The position numbers and the translations under genes are program-made. The notes under the pieces are model-generated. The model saw only the letters and a program-made list of their open reading frames with translations. It did not search any database and was not told the origin of the DNA. DNA of 11,459 nt from Chitinophagales bacterium (GTDB lineage Bacteria > Bacteroidota > Bacteroidia > Chitinophagales > Chitinophagaceae): assembly GCA_015654495.1 (NCBI GenBank), contig JAATGW010000778.1, forward strand, positions 1 through 11,459. Direction: 5' to 3'. Positions 1 through 6,868 of this stretch are shown here, piece after piece; position 1 is the stretch's first letter, and each line of letters begins with the position of its first letter.

Positions 1-891
1 TGACAGGAACCAGCGTAGAATCATGGGCAGATTCATCAAAGGATTCCAGTGGTCATAATTCCAGACAGAAAAGTGAGAAACCTTGCCGGTGTATTTTCCG
101 TTTTGGTAAGAACCCGAGCCTTCCTGTTTCCAGATGCCCTTGGTTTCATCAAAATACCACATATCAATCGTTGGTGTCGCGCTTGCCTGCAGACTTTGCG
201 GCACAGGTAGTGTAACTGTTGCCTGCATACCTGATTTAATTTTCAATTTATTTCCTTTATCATCCAGCAGATCGATATTACTCATGCCGTAAGAAATCAG
301 TGCTCCCCTTTTATTTTCTGCATTGTCTGCCGCCAGGTCGCCCGGCATACGCGCGAAAAAGTCCGGGCTCGTGGGATTTACATAATTGGCAACCACATTT
401 ACCTGACCACTGTATCCCTCCAGGGCATTCGCCGGTAATTCTATTTTTATACCTCCTTTTGATTCAACTGACCCCCCCGAAGAAGCATTGATTTTGCCGA
501 TACTTTTTTGTTGCAGCAGTTTGATCAGTGATGGCCTGGACATTCCATCTTTAACCGGCTGAAAAATTTTTGAACCTTTGAAATAACCGTTCCTGGCGGC
601 TACAATATATCCTCTTGCCTGGCTGAGCATTACATCTTTCAGGATATAAATTCCATTTTCGTCTGTCAATGTAACACTACTGCCGCCAGAGATACTTACT
701 CCACTTAATGGTTTATCCTGTTCATCTACAATTCTCCCGAAGACACTTGTTTTTATCAACACATCTTCTTTAGGTTTATCCGGAATAACAGTGGTATCTG
801 TGCCGGTGCCGGGGTCGGAAAAATCATTTTTGCGGCAACTGTTTGTACAGAGTGCCATCAACATCATAAAGTAAAAGATTATTTTTTTCAT
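1..891 (-). CDS. Lipoprotein with carboxypeptidase-regulatory-like domain (C-terminus beyond window)
   Basis: I read this open frame directly from the minus strand. It starts at the ATG at 891-889 and stays open for 297 codons to the left edge, so the C-terminus is missing. The N-terminus (MKKIIFYFMMLMALCTNSC) is a basic-then-hydrophobic export signal ending in Cys19 with Ser at -1, a plausible but not ideal lipobox, so the protein is probably lipid-anchored. A linker rich in Asp, Thr and Pro follows. Residues about 49-90 fit a CarboxypepD_reg-like beta-sandwich (VFGRIVDEQDKPLSGVSI, then a TDENGIY turn). Residues about 134 onward contain GGSVESKGGIKIELPANAL, which resembles ZU5-like domains. 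Further on come WYFDETKGIWKQEGSG and HFSVWNYDHW, typical of large Bacteroidota surface lipoproteins. The role is unknown; structural or adhesive functions are possible. It is divergent from the histidine kinase and shares its upstream region. Confidence 0.85.
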   Translation of the reverse strand, partial: MKKIIFYFMMLMALCTNSCRKNDFSDPGTGTDTTVIPDKPKEDVLIKTSVFGRIVDEQDKPLSGVSISGGSSVTLTDENGIYILKDVMLSQARGYIVAARNGYFKGSKIFQPVKDGMSRPSLIKLLQQKSIGKINASSGGSVESKGGIKIELPANALEGYSGQVNVVANYVNPTSPDFFARMPGDLAADNAENKRGALISYGMSNIDLLDDKGNKLKIKSGMQATVTLPVPQSLQASATPTIDMWYFDETKGIWKQEGSGSYQNGKYTGKVSHFSVWNYDHWNPLMNLPMILRWFLS

Positions 892-950
892 CTGCCTGGG
901 TTTTGGACTGATCAATAATTTGACAGAACAAAAGAACTTCAACCCACCTG

Positions 951-966
951 CTATGTAAATACATAG
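951..966. repeat. Perfect inverted repeat, candidate operator
   Basis: CTATGTAAATACATAG has two perfect 7-bp arms (951-957 and 960-966) around an AA spacer. The right arm is also the left heptamer of the motif at 960-975, so three heptamers (951-957, 960-966, 969-975) recur every 9 bp. It lies about 60 bp upstream of the lipoprotein start and 180 bp upstream of the kinase start. A role as operator for a dimeric regulator is inference. Confidence 0.45.
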
Positions 967-975
967 TTTGTAGTA
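960..975 (+). promoter_or_regulatory. Candidate NarL-type 7-2-7 operator, copy A
   Basis: TACATAGTTTGTAGTA matches copies B and C at 14 of 16 positions, and copy B also at the next base (C). Read as two heptamers (TACATAG and TGTAGTA) around TT, it has the outward TAC...GTA ends and 7-2-7 spacing known for NarL-family dimers. The match to the E. coli NarL heptamer consensus TACYYMT is only partial. The assignment to the nearby regulator is inference. Confidence 0.4.
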
Positions 976-1061
976 CCTCACTGGTACAGATACACGAAAT
1001 ATGCGTTTGAACAATTCAATCAGTTGATACTAAGTCTGGTATCCTGATCATAGTGACAGCG

Positions 1062-1077
1062 TACTTAATTTGTAGTA
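1062..1077 (+). promoter_or_regulatory. Candidate NarL-type 7-2-7 operator, copy B
   Basis: TACTTAATTTGTAGTA lies 67 bp upstream of the histidine kinase start and is an exact reverse complement of the sequence at 3100-3115. The heptamers TACTTAA and TGTAGTA flank TT. The left heptamer fits TACYYMT except at its last base. The motif also contains TTAATTTG, a one-mismatch -7 promoter element, so repeated promoter sequence is the main alternative. Confidence 0.45.
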
Positions 1078-1144
1078 CATGCATTTTTTCAATTGAAACC
1101 ATTGATTACTTTTAACGGATGGTTTTATCTGAATTTGCATTTAC

Positions 1145-3112
1145 ATGTTCACCTTTTTCAGACATACGTTTATAATTATTTGGTTGGGCTTTGCCGGAAA
1201 TTCTTTGGCGCAGACTAAAATGATAGACAGCCTTCAACAGCAGGTCTATCGTGCAGGTAATGAACGGCAGAAACTGGATGCAATGATCAGACTATGCGAT
1301 GAATACAAAAGCCTGGAAAGGGACACACTTGATTATTATGTATTCCAGGCTCGTGCGCTTGCTGCAAAGGCTGGAAATCAAAGGCAAAAGGACCTTGCAG
1401 AACTGGCTGTTGCTTATGACTATATCCGTTGGGGCTGGACGGATAGTGTGCTGGTTACAGTGGAACCACTGATCGAAAGGAACAAGGTTACAGATGCACG
1501 GGCCCGGGATATTTATTTTAAAGCAAGCAGGCTTAAAGCATTGAGTTATGCGATGCACTCACGTTACCAGGAAGGTCTGGCGGAACTTTATAAAATCGTG
1601 AAGGAGGCAGAAACCTTTGGTGATACGCTGACACTGGGAGAAAATATCAATACCATCGGTTCAGTTGCTTTAGCAAGGAATCAGCCTAAAGACGCACTTA
1701 CATGGCTAACCCGGGCGCTGGCATTCTCAACAATGGATCCTGGCTATAGGTCGGTAAAAGCCGCAGTATATGTAAATATGGCTGACGCATGGCACCAGCT
1801 GGGCAAAACTGATTCAGCCGGTTTTTATATTGAAAAAGGTATCTCCCTGTTCAAAGAAACGCAGAATCTGTCTAACCTTGCGCTTGCGCTTCAACGGCAG
1901 TCGGTAATATTCATCGCTGCGCATAAACTGGATTCTGCAGAGTCGGCATTAAAGCAAATGATGGCTGTAAGAAAGATGTCCGGCGATAGTGCTTCTTACC
2001 AGGATGATAATATTTCGCTTGTAGATTTTTATATACAGACCAACCAGGTGGAAAAAGCTATCCAGTTATGTCAGCGGGCACTTAAAAGCGGAGATCTCCA
2101 CATGGAAAATAATGGCGTATCCCAAACCTTCACAAATAATATCAATTTACGGCTTGTTTATTATGAAGCACTCGCCAGATGTTATAAAATAACAGGTGAT
2201 ACAAAGTTGTATCAGCAATATCTTGAAGATATCATTGCTGCAAAAGATTCATTTTACAGTTATAATTCGGCGAAAGCCATAGCCGAACTGGAGACTCAAT
2301 ACGAAGTGCAGAAAAAGGAAAACACCATAATCCAGCAAAAGCTGGATATCGTAAGAAAAAACAATAGATTTTATACTTTTCTTGGCATAGCTTTCTTTAT
2401 TGCGATTCTATCATGGATCATGTTCAGTGATTATAAGAAGCGGGAGAAACTTAAAATGGCTCTCATGCTGGAAAAAGAAAAAGATCTCGCTGTGCAGTCT
2501 GTGGCTAAAGCGGAGGAGAACGAACGAAAGCGAATAGCTGCCGATCTTCATGATAATCTGGGCGCTTATGCTGCTTCTATTGTATCCAACATTGATCTTA
2601 TTACACCGCGGAACGGAGAGCAAACCAGCCAGACAGCGATTCAGGAATTGCGGAATAATTCACGGGCGATGGTATCTCAGATCAACGATACGATCTGGGC
2701 ATTAAAAAAGGATTCACTTTCACTCACCGTAATCAGCGACAGGTTAAAGGTTTTCATTCAGCGCATCCAGGCAAGTTATCCGAATGTCATTATAAATGTG
2801 GTAGAGAAAATCGATCATGACTTTGTATTAAGCCCTTCTCATGCATTTCACCTTTTCCGGATCGTTCAGGAGGCGATAAATAATGCGTTAAGGCATAGCA
2901 GGGCAAGAGAGATCACAGTAGAAATTCAAAGTAATATCTCCGGATGGGAGATGAAAATTGCTGATGATGGCTCAGGAATAAAGTCCGGATCAATACATGG
3001 AAATGGGCTCATCAATATGAAGCAGAGAGCTCTTGAATCCGGTTGGGGTATTGAGTGGATAGCCGGCGATATTAAGGGTACGCAGGTCGTCATATCACCT
3101 ACTACAAATTAA
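1145..3112 (+). CDS. Sensor histidine kinase, TPR sensor plus HisKA_3 domain
   Basis: A 655-residue membrane kinase that would autophosphorylate on His and pass the phosphate to the regulator encoded next. Residues 1-23 form a signal peptide (cleavage plausible after LAQ). Residues about 25-375 are all-helical and TPR-like and should lie outside the cytoplasmic membrane. A coiled segment (375-405) leads to one membrane helix (409-428) and a second coiled coil (430-460). The HisKA_3 dimerisation motif is at 459-475 with phospho-acceptor His469 in DLHDNLG. The HATPase_c domain follows: N box around QEAINNALRH (575-584), G1 DDGSG (607-611), G2 HGNGL (618-622) and GT at 645-646. All catalytic motifs are intact. 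The architecture is common in Bacteroidota; the stimulus cannot be read from the sequence. The start is chosen for its signal peptide; no Shine-Dalgarno is visible. The last codons overlap motif copy C. Confidence 0.93.
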   Translation: MFTFFRHTFIIIWLGFAGNSLAQTKMIDSLQQQVYRAGNERQKLDAMIRLCDEYKSLERDTLDYYVFQARALAAKAGNQRQKDLAELAVAYDYIRWGWTDSVLVTVEPLIERNKVTDARARDIYFKASRLKALSYAMHSRYQEGLAELYKIVKEAETFGDTLTLGENINTIGSVALARNQPKDALTWLTRALAFSTMDPGYRSVKAAVYVNMADAWHQLGKTDSAGFYIEKGISLFKETQNLSNLALALQRQSVIFIAAHKLDSAESALKQMMAVRKMSGDSASYQDDNISLVDFYIQTNQVEKAIQLCQRALKSGDLHMENNGVSQTFTNNINLRLVYYEALARCYKITGDTKLYQQYLEDIIAAKDSFYSYNSAKAIAELETQYEVQKKENTIIQQKLDIVRKNNRFYTFLGIAFFIAILSWIMFSDYKKREKLKMALMLEKEKDLAVQSVAKAEENERKRIAADLHDNLGAYAASIVSNIDLITPRNGEQTSQTAIQELRNNSRAMVSQINDTIWALKKDSLSLTVISDRLKVFIQRIQASYPNVIINVVEKIDHDFVLSPSHAFHLFRIVQEAINNALRHSRAREITVEIQSNISGWEMKIADDGSGIKSGSIHGNGLINMKQRALESGWGIEWIAGDIKGTQVVISPTTN

Positions 3113-3115
3113 GTA
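3100..3115 (-). promoter_or_regulatory. Candidate NarL-type 7-2-7 operator, copy C (inverted)
   Basis: TACTACAAATTAAGTA is the exact reverse complement of copy B. It covers the last three sense codons and stop codon of the kinase plus three bases, and ends 29 bp before the response regulator start. As an operator it could tune regulator expression inside the operon. Coincidence is less likely than for a short repeat, but part of this copy is constrained by coding. Confidence 0.35.
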
Positions 3116-3144
3116 TTTGAAAAATTATTCAATACAACGAATTT

Positions 3145-3834
3145 ATGAACATTATGGACAGAAATAAATCAATAATAATCGCGCTTGCGGAGGATAATGC
3201 TATCAACAGGAACACATTCCTTCAGAAAATAAATCTCCTGGAAGGATATTCACTTTTGTTTGTCGCAAAGAATGGCAATGAATGTCTGGAAGAATTGAAA
3301 GGGTTGCCTCTCCATTTACTGCCGCAGATTATCTTCATGGATCTCGAAATGCCTGAACTGGACGGGATTCAAACAATAACGATTGCAAAGAGTTTATATC
3401 CTCAGATTCATTTTATTGTCTTAACGATATTTGATGACGATGAAAAGATTTTTGATGCCATAAAAGCGGGCGCCTCCGGATACCTGTTGAAACATGAAAG
3501 TGCGTCCATCCTGGAAGACGCCATGGTGAATGTACTGGAATACCAGGGTGCACCTATGAGTCCCGCTATCGCAAGAAAAGCACTTCAGTTGCTGAGTCGC
3601 ACAACGGCTGATTTTGAATCAAAAGCAGAGTCCAGCTTACCCCCAGCTATAACCGAAAGGGAAAGGGAGATTTTGCAGCAGATGGTAAACGGATGGGATG
3701 CCAAACGGATAGCCTCAGCGCTGGGGCTTAGTGTTCTGACAGTTCGGAAACATATTGCCAATATTTACGAAAAGCTGCACGTAAATTCAAAAGCCCAGAT
3801 TATCAGTCTGGCACACAGGAATAACTGGGTATAA
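3145..3834 (+). CDS. NarL/FixJ-family response regulator transcription factor
   Basis: A 229-residue regulator in two domains. The receiver domain (about 9-130) has the acidic pair Glu16-Asp17, phospho-acceptor Asp66 (FMDLEMPELDG), Thr94 and the conserved Lys116, so it should be a functional phosphorylation target. The LuxR-type helix-turn-helix (about 166-229) shows ITEREREILQQM and the recognition region LGLSVLTVRKHIANIYEKL. It lies 32 bp after the kinase stop, in the same direction, so the pair forms a cognate two-component system acting on DNA in the cytoplasm. Two in-frame starts are possible (3145 and 3154). I use the first; neither has a Shine-Dalgarno sequence. Its targets are unknown. 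The 7-2-7 motifs around the kinase gene are my inferred candidates. It converges with the cbb3 oxidase operon and need not control it. Confidence 0.94.
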   Translation: MNIMDRNKSIIIALAEDNAINRNTFLQKINLLEGYSLLFVAKNGNECLEELKGLPLHLLPQIIFMDLEMPELDGIQTITIAKSLYPQIHFIVLTIFDDDEKIFDAIKAGASGYLLKHESASILEDAMVNVLEYQGAPMSPAIARKALQLLSRTTADFESKAESSLPPAITEREREILQQMVNGWDAKRIASALGLSVLTVRKHIANIYEKLHVNSKAQIISLAHRNNWV

Positions 3835-4088
3835 AATTATTGGGTAGTGGATCAGGCGGGTGGAGTTAAAAGTTTAGAATCAAAGGGTATTTATTCTCAG
3901 CAAATAAACAGGGGCTGGCATTAAACTCAACTGTTGACGGTGGTATTGGATTGCGGAACAGAATATAGGTAATAAATGCATGGAATTTTAACACCGAAGG
4001 CCTAGACCTTGCACCTGAATTGCTGATTCGGTAAAATGATCTGAAAAAAACTGCAAAAAAAATCTAATCCAGGCTGCTCTCCAATCCA

Positions 4089-4119
4089 ACTTGCGAATAT
4101 GCACACTGCCTTTGCAAGT
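4089..4119. repeat. Inverted repeat in convergent gap
   Basis: ACTTGCGAA (4089-4097) and TTTGCAAGT (4111-4119) pair over 9 bp with one G-T wobble around a 13-nt loop. It could be a weak transcript-end hairpin for the plus-strand operon. It lacks a following T tract, so I do not call it a terminator. Confidence 0.3.
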
Positions 4120-4150
4120 GTAAAACAGAATCGGGTGGGAAAATCACTTC

Positions 4151-4168
4151 AGAATTTCAGTAAATTCT
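4151..4168. repeat. Small A+T-rich inverted repeat
   Basis: AGAATTT (4151-4157) and AAATTCT (4162-4168) are perfect 7-bp arms around a CAGT loop. The stem is weak, and such short A+T-rich palindromes are expected by chance. It might help end or stabilise transcripts from either side. Confidence 0.25.
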
Positions 4169-4278
4169 CTTCAATAAGATAGTCGGATAATCCAACAAAC
4201 ATGGCTGTACTCATTTATTCAGCAGACCCTAAATTGTTTTTTTGAACTCATTTACTTTCAATTTCCGACTCCAATAAA

Positions 4279-4986
4279 TTAATGACAAACTATAATATCC
4301 TTCAAGGGCTGTGGAAGTTGCGGACTTAAAAAAGGAATGGCCAGATTTAGTCCCCTTAACAGCAGCAGCAATCCGGAAAAAGCAAGTACAAATGGAGATA
4401 ATTTCCGAAGATGGATTTTAAGATTTGTACCCAGCATATTTGCTCCGATTGAAAATAGAAACAGCGCGGGTAATGTGCCTGAACCAAAGGCTGCCATGAA
4501 GCCAATACCGGTTAATAAATTGGAAAAACTCAGAACAGTAACCAAAGCTATATATACCATTCCACAGGGAAGAATACCGTTTGCTGCCCCAAGAAGAAAA
4601 TGTGTTTGAAGTCGGATTGGTGAATTAACAATCCTGATGATAAGCCATCTTATTTTTCCGGTCAGGAAAACCGGTAAGGACATTTGCAATTGCTGCAGGT
4701 TAAAAATTATTCCTATGGCAATTATCAGTAAAACAGTTCCTGCCGTAATCGACACATATTGCTGTAGTCCGGAAATATAGATCATGCGACCTGCGAGTGA
4801 GAAGATAGTTCCCAGCAGCATATAAACGAAGATCCTGCCGCTATGATAGAGAATAAATGAGAATATCCTGTTGATTCTTTTATCGCCATTTGCCGGAATC
4901 ATCAGTGTGAGTGGGCCACACATACCAATGCAGTGAAGGCTGCTGCTGAAACCGAATAAAAATCCTGCAATCAGAATCGTGCCCAT
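4279..4986 (-). CDS. Sulfite exporter TauE/SafE (DsbD_2)-family membrane protein, likely copper-related
   Basis: A 235-residue integral membrane protein with about six hydrophobic helices (near 2-16, 43-70, 76-96, 127-153, 156-183, 196-217). Helix 1 is followed by LHCIGMCGP (His18, Cys19, Met22, Cys23), the hallmark of the SafE/DsbD_2 family. A second conserved Cys (Cys141) sits in GILPCGMVY, and the chain ends in Cys-His. These are soft-metal or thiol-redox residues. Genes of this family often close cbb3 operons in Bacteroidota, where a role in copper handling or cytochrome assembly is suspected; the automatic 'sulfite exporter' name should not be taken literally. It starts 3 bp after the ccoH stop, so co-translation is likely. 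It is the last gene of the operon. The exact substrate is unknown. Confidence 0.85.
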   Translation of the reverse strand: MGTILIAGFLFGFSSSLHCIGMCGPLTLMIPANGDKRINRIFSFILYHSGRIFVYMLLGTIFSLAGRMIYISGLQQYVSITAGTVLLIIAIGIIFNLQQLQMSLPVFLTGKIRWLIIRIVNSPIRLQTHFLLGAANGILPCGMVYIALVTVLSFSNLLTGIGFMAAFGSGTLPALFLFSIGANMLGTNLKIHLRKLSPFVLAFSGLLLLLRGLNLAIPFLSPQLPQPLKDIIVCH

Positions 4987-4989
4987 AGG

Positions 4990-5424
4990 TCAATGAATGC
5001 TTAGCTCTTGTTCTGCATAAAAGGGAATGCTGTCATTATTCCAAACAACCTTGGCCGTATAGTTACCAGCAGCTGGTTTTTGCAGAAACTGAGGTTTGCC
5101 CTCAACGACTTTATGTATCTGGTATTTCTTATCATTGACTGCAGCATAGGAGCAGTAAAGCCATACAGTACCTGAAGCACTGCTGTTCTGAAATTCCCAT
5201 GGCATCTGAAGAAAAAGACTGTCATTTCGCTGACTGATAAGAGGTAGCGATGAAAGTGCTGCTGCATTTTTCTTTCCGTCGATTACATCCTGGTAGGCCA
5301 GCTCACTTTTATAATATTCCTTCTCCACCAGTTCAAAATCTGTCTGAAAAGATTTTACAACAAGAGTAATCATCATCGCAGCAAAAGCAAGAAATCCAAA
5401 CATCAGTTTATATCCCCAGTTCAT
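4990..5424 (-). CDS. ccoH: FixH/CcoH family protein, cbb3 oxidase assembly
   Basis: A 144-residue protein with one N-terminal membrane helix (about 5-24) and a periplasmic domain. The segment right after the helix (TDFELVEKEYYKSELAYQDVI, 28-48) is the FixH signature: an acidic aromatic stretch with the Tyr-Tyr pair, then a short beta-rich domain (VWNNDSIPFYAEQELSI at the end). In proteobacteria CcoH associates with the cbb3 complex during assembly; the detailed function in this phylum is inferred from family and position. It lies 9 bp after ccoG and 3 bp before the SafE-like gene. Sequence conservation in this family is low outside the N-terminal motif. Confidence 0.85.
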   Translation of the reverse strand: MNWGYKLMFGFLAFAAMMITLVVKSFQTDFELVEKEYYKSELAYQDVIDGKKNAAALSSLPLISQRNDSLFLQMPWEFQNSSASGTVWLYCSYAAVNDKKYQIHKVVEGKPQFLQKPAAGNYTAKVVWNNDSIPFYAEQELSIH

Positions 5425-5433
5425 AATATGATT

Positions 5434-6858
5434 TTAGTAGTTATTGAATGGTCCCATAAACATGGTCTTCATTGAGGTAATTCTCCTTTCACCTTCATAC
5501 AAGCCGACCACGAGTGGTGTTTTTCTTTTTTTAACCAGCTCTTTCGGAAGCACAATGAAAAATGAACCTTTACCCTGTTCCTCTTTTTTCGCCAGTACAT
5601 GCTGTCCTTCTGTTTCGATAATGGTACCGGCTATGTTTTCCAGTTTCAGGGTAACAGGTATATCCTTTGATGTTTTATTCACCACGTTTAATACATATAC
5701 ATTGGAAATACTATCAGCGCCTTTTTCCTGGTAAAGAATCCCGGGAGCGCGCACAATTGACCCATCGATATTTTTTCGTGTAACCAGCAGGGTAACCAAC
5801 AGCGACGCCAGCAGGCATAGAACCACACTATAAAATTTCATCCTGCCAGTAAACCTGAGTTTTTTACCCTCAGCGATTCCGTTTTCTGATGCATAACGGA
5901 TGAGGTTGGGTTCCCTGTTTACTGCCAGCATCATGTGATTGCATGCATCGATACAGGCGGTACAACCCACACATTCCATTTGCGTTCCGTTCCTGATATC
6001 GATTCCTGTCGGACACACTTTTACGCATTGTGCACAATCGATACAATCACCTGTATCAGCCTCCTGAATTTTAGAAAACTTTGACCTTTTTTCACCCCGC
6101 TTATAATCATAAGCTACAATCATGCTGTTACGATCCATGAGCACGCTTTGCAATCGCCCATAAGGACAAACCACGGTACAGATCTGTTCCCTGAAGTAAG
6201 CATATACAACATAAAAAATAAATGAAAACAATATGATGGCGGAAAGTCCTCCGACATGAGCATACAGGGGTTCTGTTATTATTTTCCCAAGCGCTTCTGT
6301 GCCGATGATATAACTCAGAAAAAAATTGGCAATTAAAAAGGCCATGCAAAAAAACAGCAGGTGTTTTGTAAACTTTTTCCGTATTTTTTCAGCAGTCCAG
6401 GGTGATGCGTTGAGGCGTTTCTGGTAAGCGGCGTCACCCTCAACAAAATACTCCAGCTTTCTGAAAAACATTTCCATGAAAATTGTTTGCGGACATACCC
6501 AACCACAAAACAAGCGACCAAAAGCAGAAGTGAACAGAACAATGAAAACTATAAACGTAATCATGCCAACGCCGAAGATGAAAAAATCCTGGGGCCAGAA
6601 AATTTTTCCGAGTATGATAAATTTTGCCTCTGGGATATTGAACTGAAGTGCCGGGCGACCATCTATCCGAAGGAAGGGAGTAATAAAAAAAAGCAGGAAG
6701 AAGCCCCTGCTTACCCAGGTTCGCCAGCTATAAAATTTGCCTTTTGGCCTTTGTGCATATACCCATTTTCTTTTTCCTTTTGCATCCATGGTTGCCAGCC
6801 TGTCGCGAAAAGAAGTTTCAGTATTTGATTGAATATGCGTGGCGCTTTCTTTGGACAT
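5434..6858 (-). CDS. ccoG: CcoG/FixG, membrane ferredoxin-like Cu(II) reductase for cbb3 assembly
   Basis: A 474-residue polytopic iron-sulfur protein. CcoG reduces Cu(II) to Cu(I) to supply the copper centre of cbb3 oxidase (known for proteobacterial homologues). Membrane helices are visible near 51-63, 92-112, 163-186, 203-222 and 340-360. Membrane-side Cys pairs are Cys118/Cys122 (FCGWVCPQT) and Cys227/Cys231 (CTVVCPYGR). The ferredoxin module has Cys272, 275, 278, 282 and Cys296, 299, 302, 306, enough for two [4Fe-4S] clusters; no ligand is missing. The C-terminal part (about 365-470) is the Ig-like FixG_C domain. Length is close to the family norm. It starts 10 bp after the ccoP stop and lies in the oxidase operon, which supports the assembly role. 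Confidence 0.95.
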   Translation of the reverse strand: MSKESATHIQSNTETSFRDRLATMDAKGKRKWVYAQRPKGKFYSWRTWVSRGFFLLFFITPFLRIDGRPALQFNIPEAKFIILGKIFWPQDFFIFGVGMITFIVFIVLFTSAFGRLFCGWVCPQTIFMEMFFRKLEYFVEGDAAYQKRLNASPWTAEKIRKKFTKHLLFFCMAFLIANFFLSYIIGTEALGKIITEPLYAHVGGLSAIILFSFIFYVVYAYFREQICTVVCPYGRLQSVLMDRNSMIVAYDYKRGEKRSKFSKIQEADTGDCIDCAQCVKVCPTGIDIRNGTQMECVGCTACIDACNHMMLAVNREPNLIRYASENGIAEGKKLRFTGRMKFYSVVLCLLASLLVTLLVTRKNIDGSIVRAPGILYQEKGADSISNVYVLNVVNKTSKDIPVTLKLENIAGTIIETEGQHVLAKKEEQGKGSFFIVLPKELVKKRKTPLVVGLYEGERRITSMKTMFMGPFNNY

Positions 6859-6868
6859 TACGATTTAC

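Larger units (their letters stand above)
892..1144. promoter_or_regulatory. Divergent intergenic region with clustered inverted repeats
   Basis: This 253-bp A+T-rich gap separates the start codons of the divergent lipoprotein and histidine kinase genes, so it must hold promoters for both. Visible structure: CTATGTAAATACATAG (951-966, 7-bp arms); GTACC-N5-GGTAC (973-987); TTGAA-N3-TTCAA (1007-1019); GATAC-N8-GTATC (1026-1043); and two near-identical 16-bp motifs at 960-975 and 1062-1077. I could not place a convincing Bacteroidota promoter (TTG at -33 plus TAnnTTTG at -7). The best partial -7 matches are TTAATTTG at 1065-1072 and TGAATTTG at 1130-1137, and neither has a correctly spaced TTG. 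No Shine-Dalgarno sequence precedes either start. Confidence 0.6.
3835..4278. other. Convergent intergenic gap, no convincing gene
   Basis: This 444-bp A+T-rich stretch lies between the convergent ends of the two-component system and the oxidase operon. It has no protein frame of credible length. A plus-strand frame at 3870-4031 carries 54 codons with one internal TAG (3966-3968) and reads somewhat protein-like (GLALNSTVDGGIGLRNRI, then WNFNTEGLDLAPELLIR), so it might be a decayed gene remnant, but chance is equally likely. Two inverted repeats occur at 4089-4119 and 4151-4168. No classical GC-rich hairpin with a T tract is visible for either operon. Confidence 0.6.

Noticed and set aside
892..1144. 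FNR/CRP-type box in the divergent promoter
   Set aside because: TTGAA-N3-TTCAA at 1007-1019 has the wrong spacing and half-sites for TTGAT-N4-ATCAA.
1062..3115. Inverted 16-bp copies as ends of an insertion sequence
   Set aside because: The segment between them is a normal kinase gene with no transposase, one copy overlaps its stop codon, and no target-site duplication is visible.
6487..6828. 113-aa plus-strand frame opposite ccoG
   Set aside because: Antisense to a clearly coding region with intact CcoG motifs; the composition is a by-product of the opposite strand.
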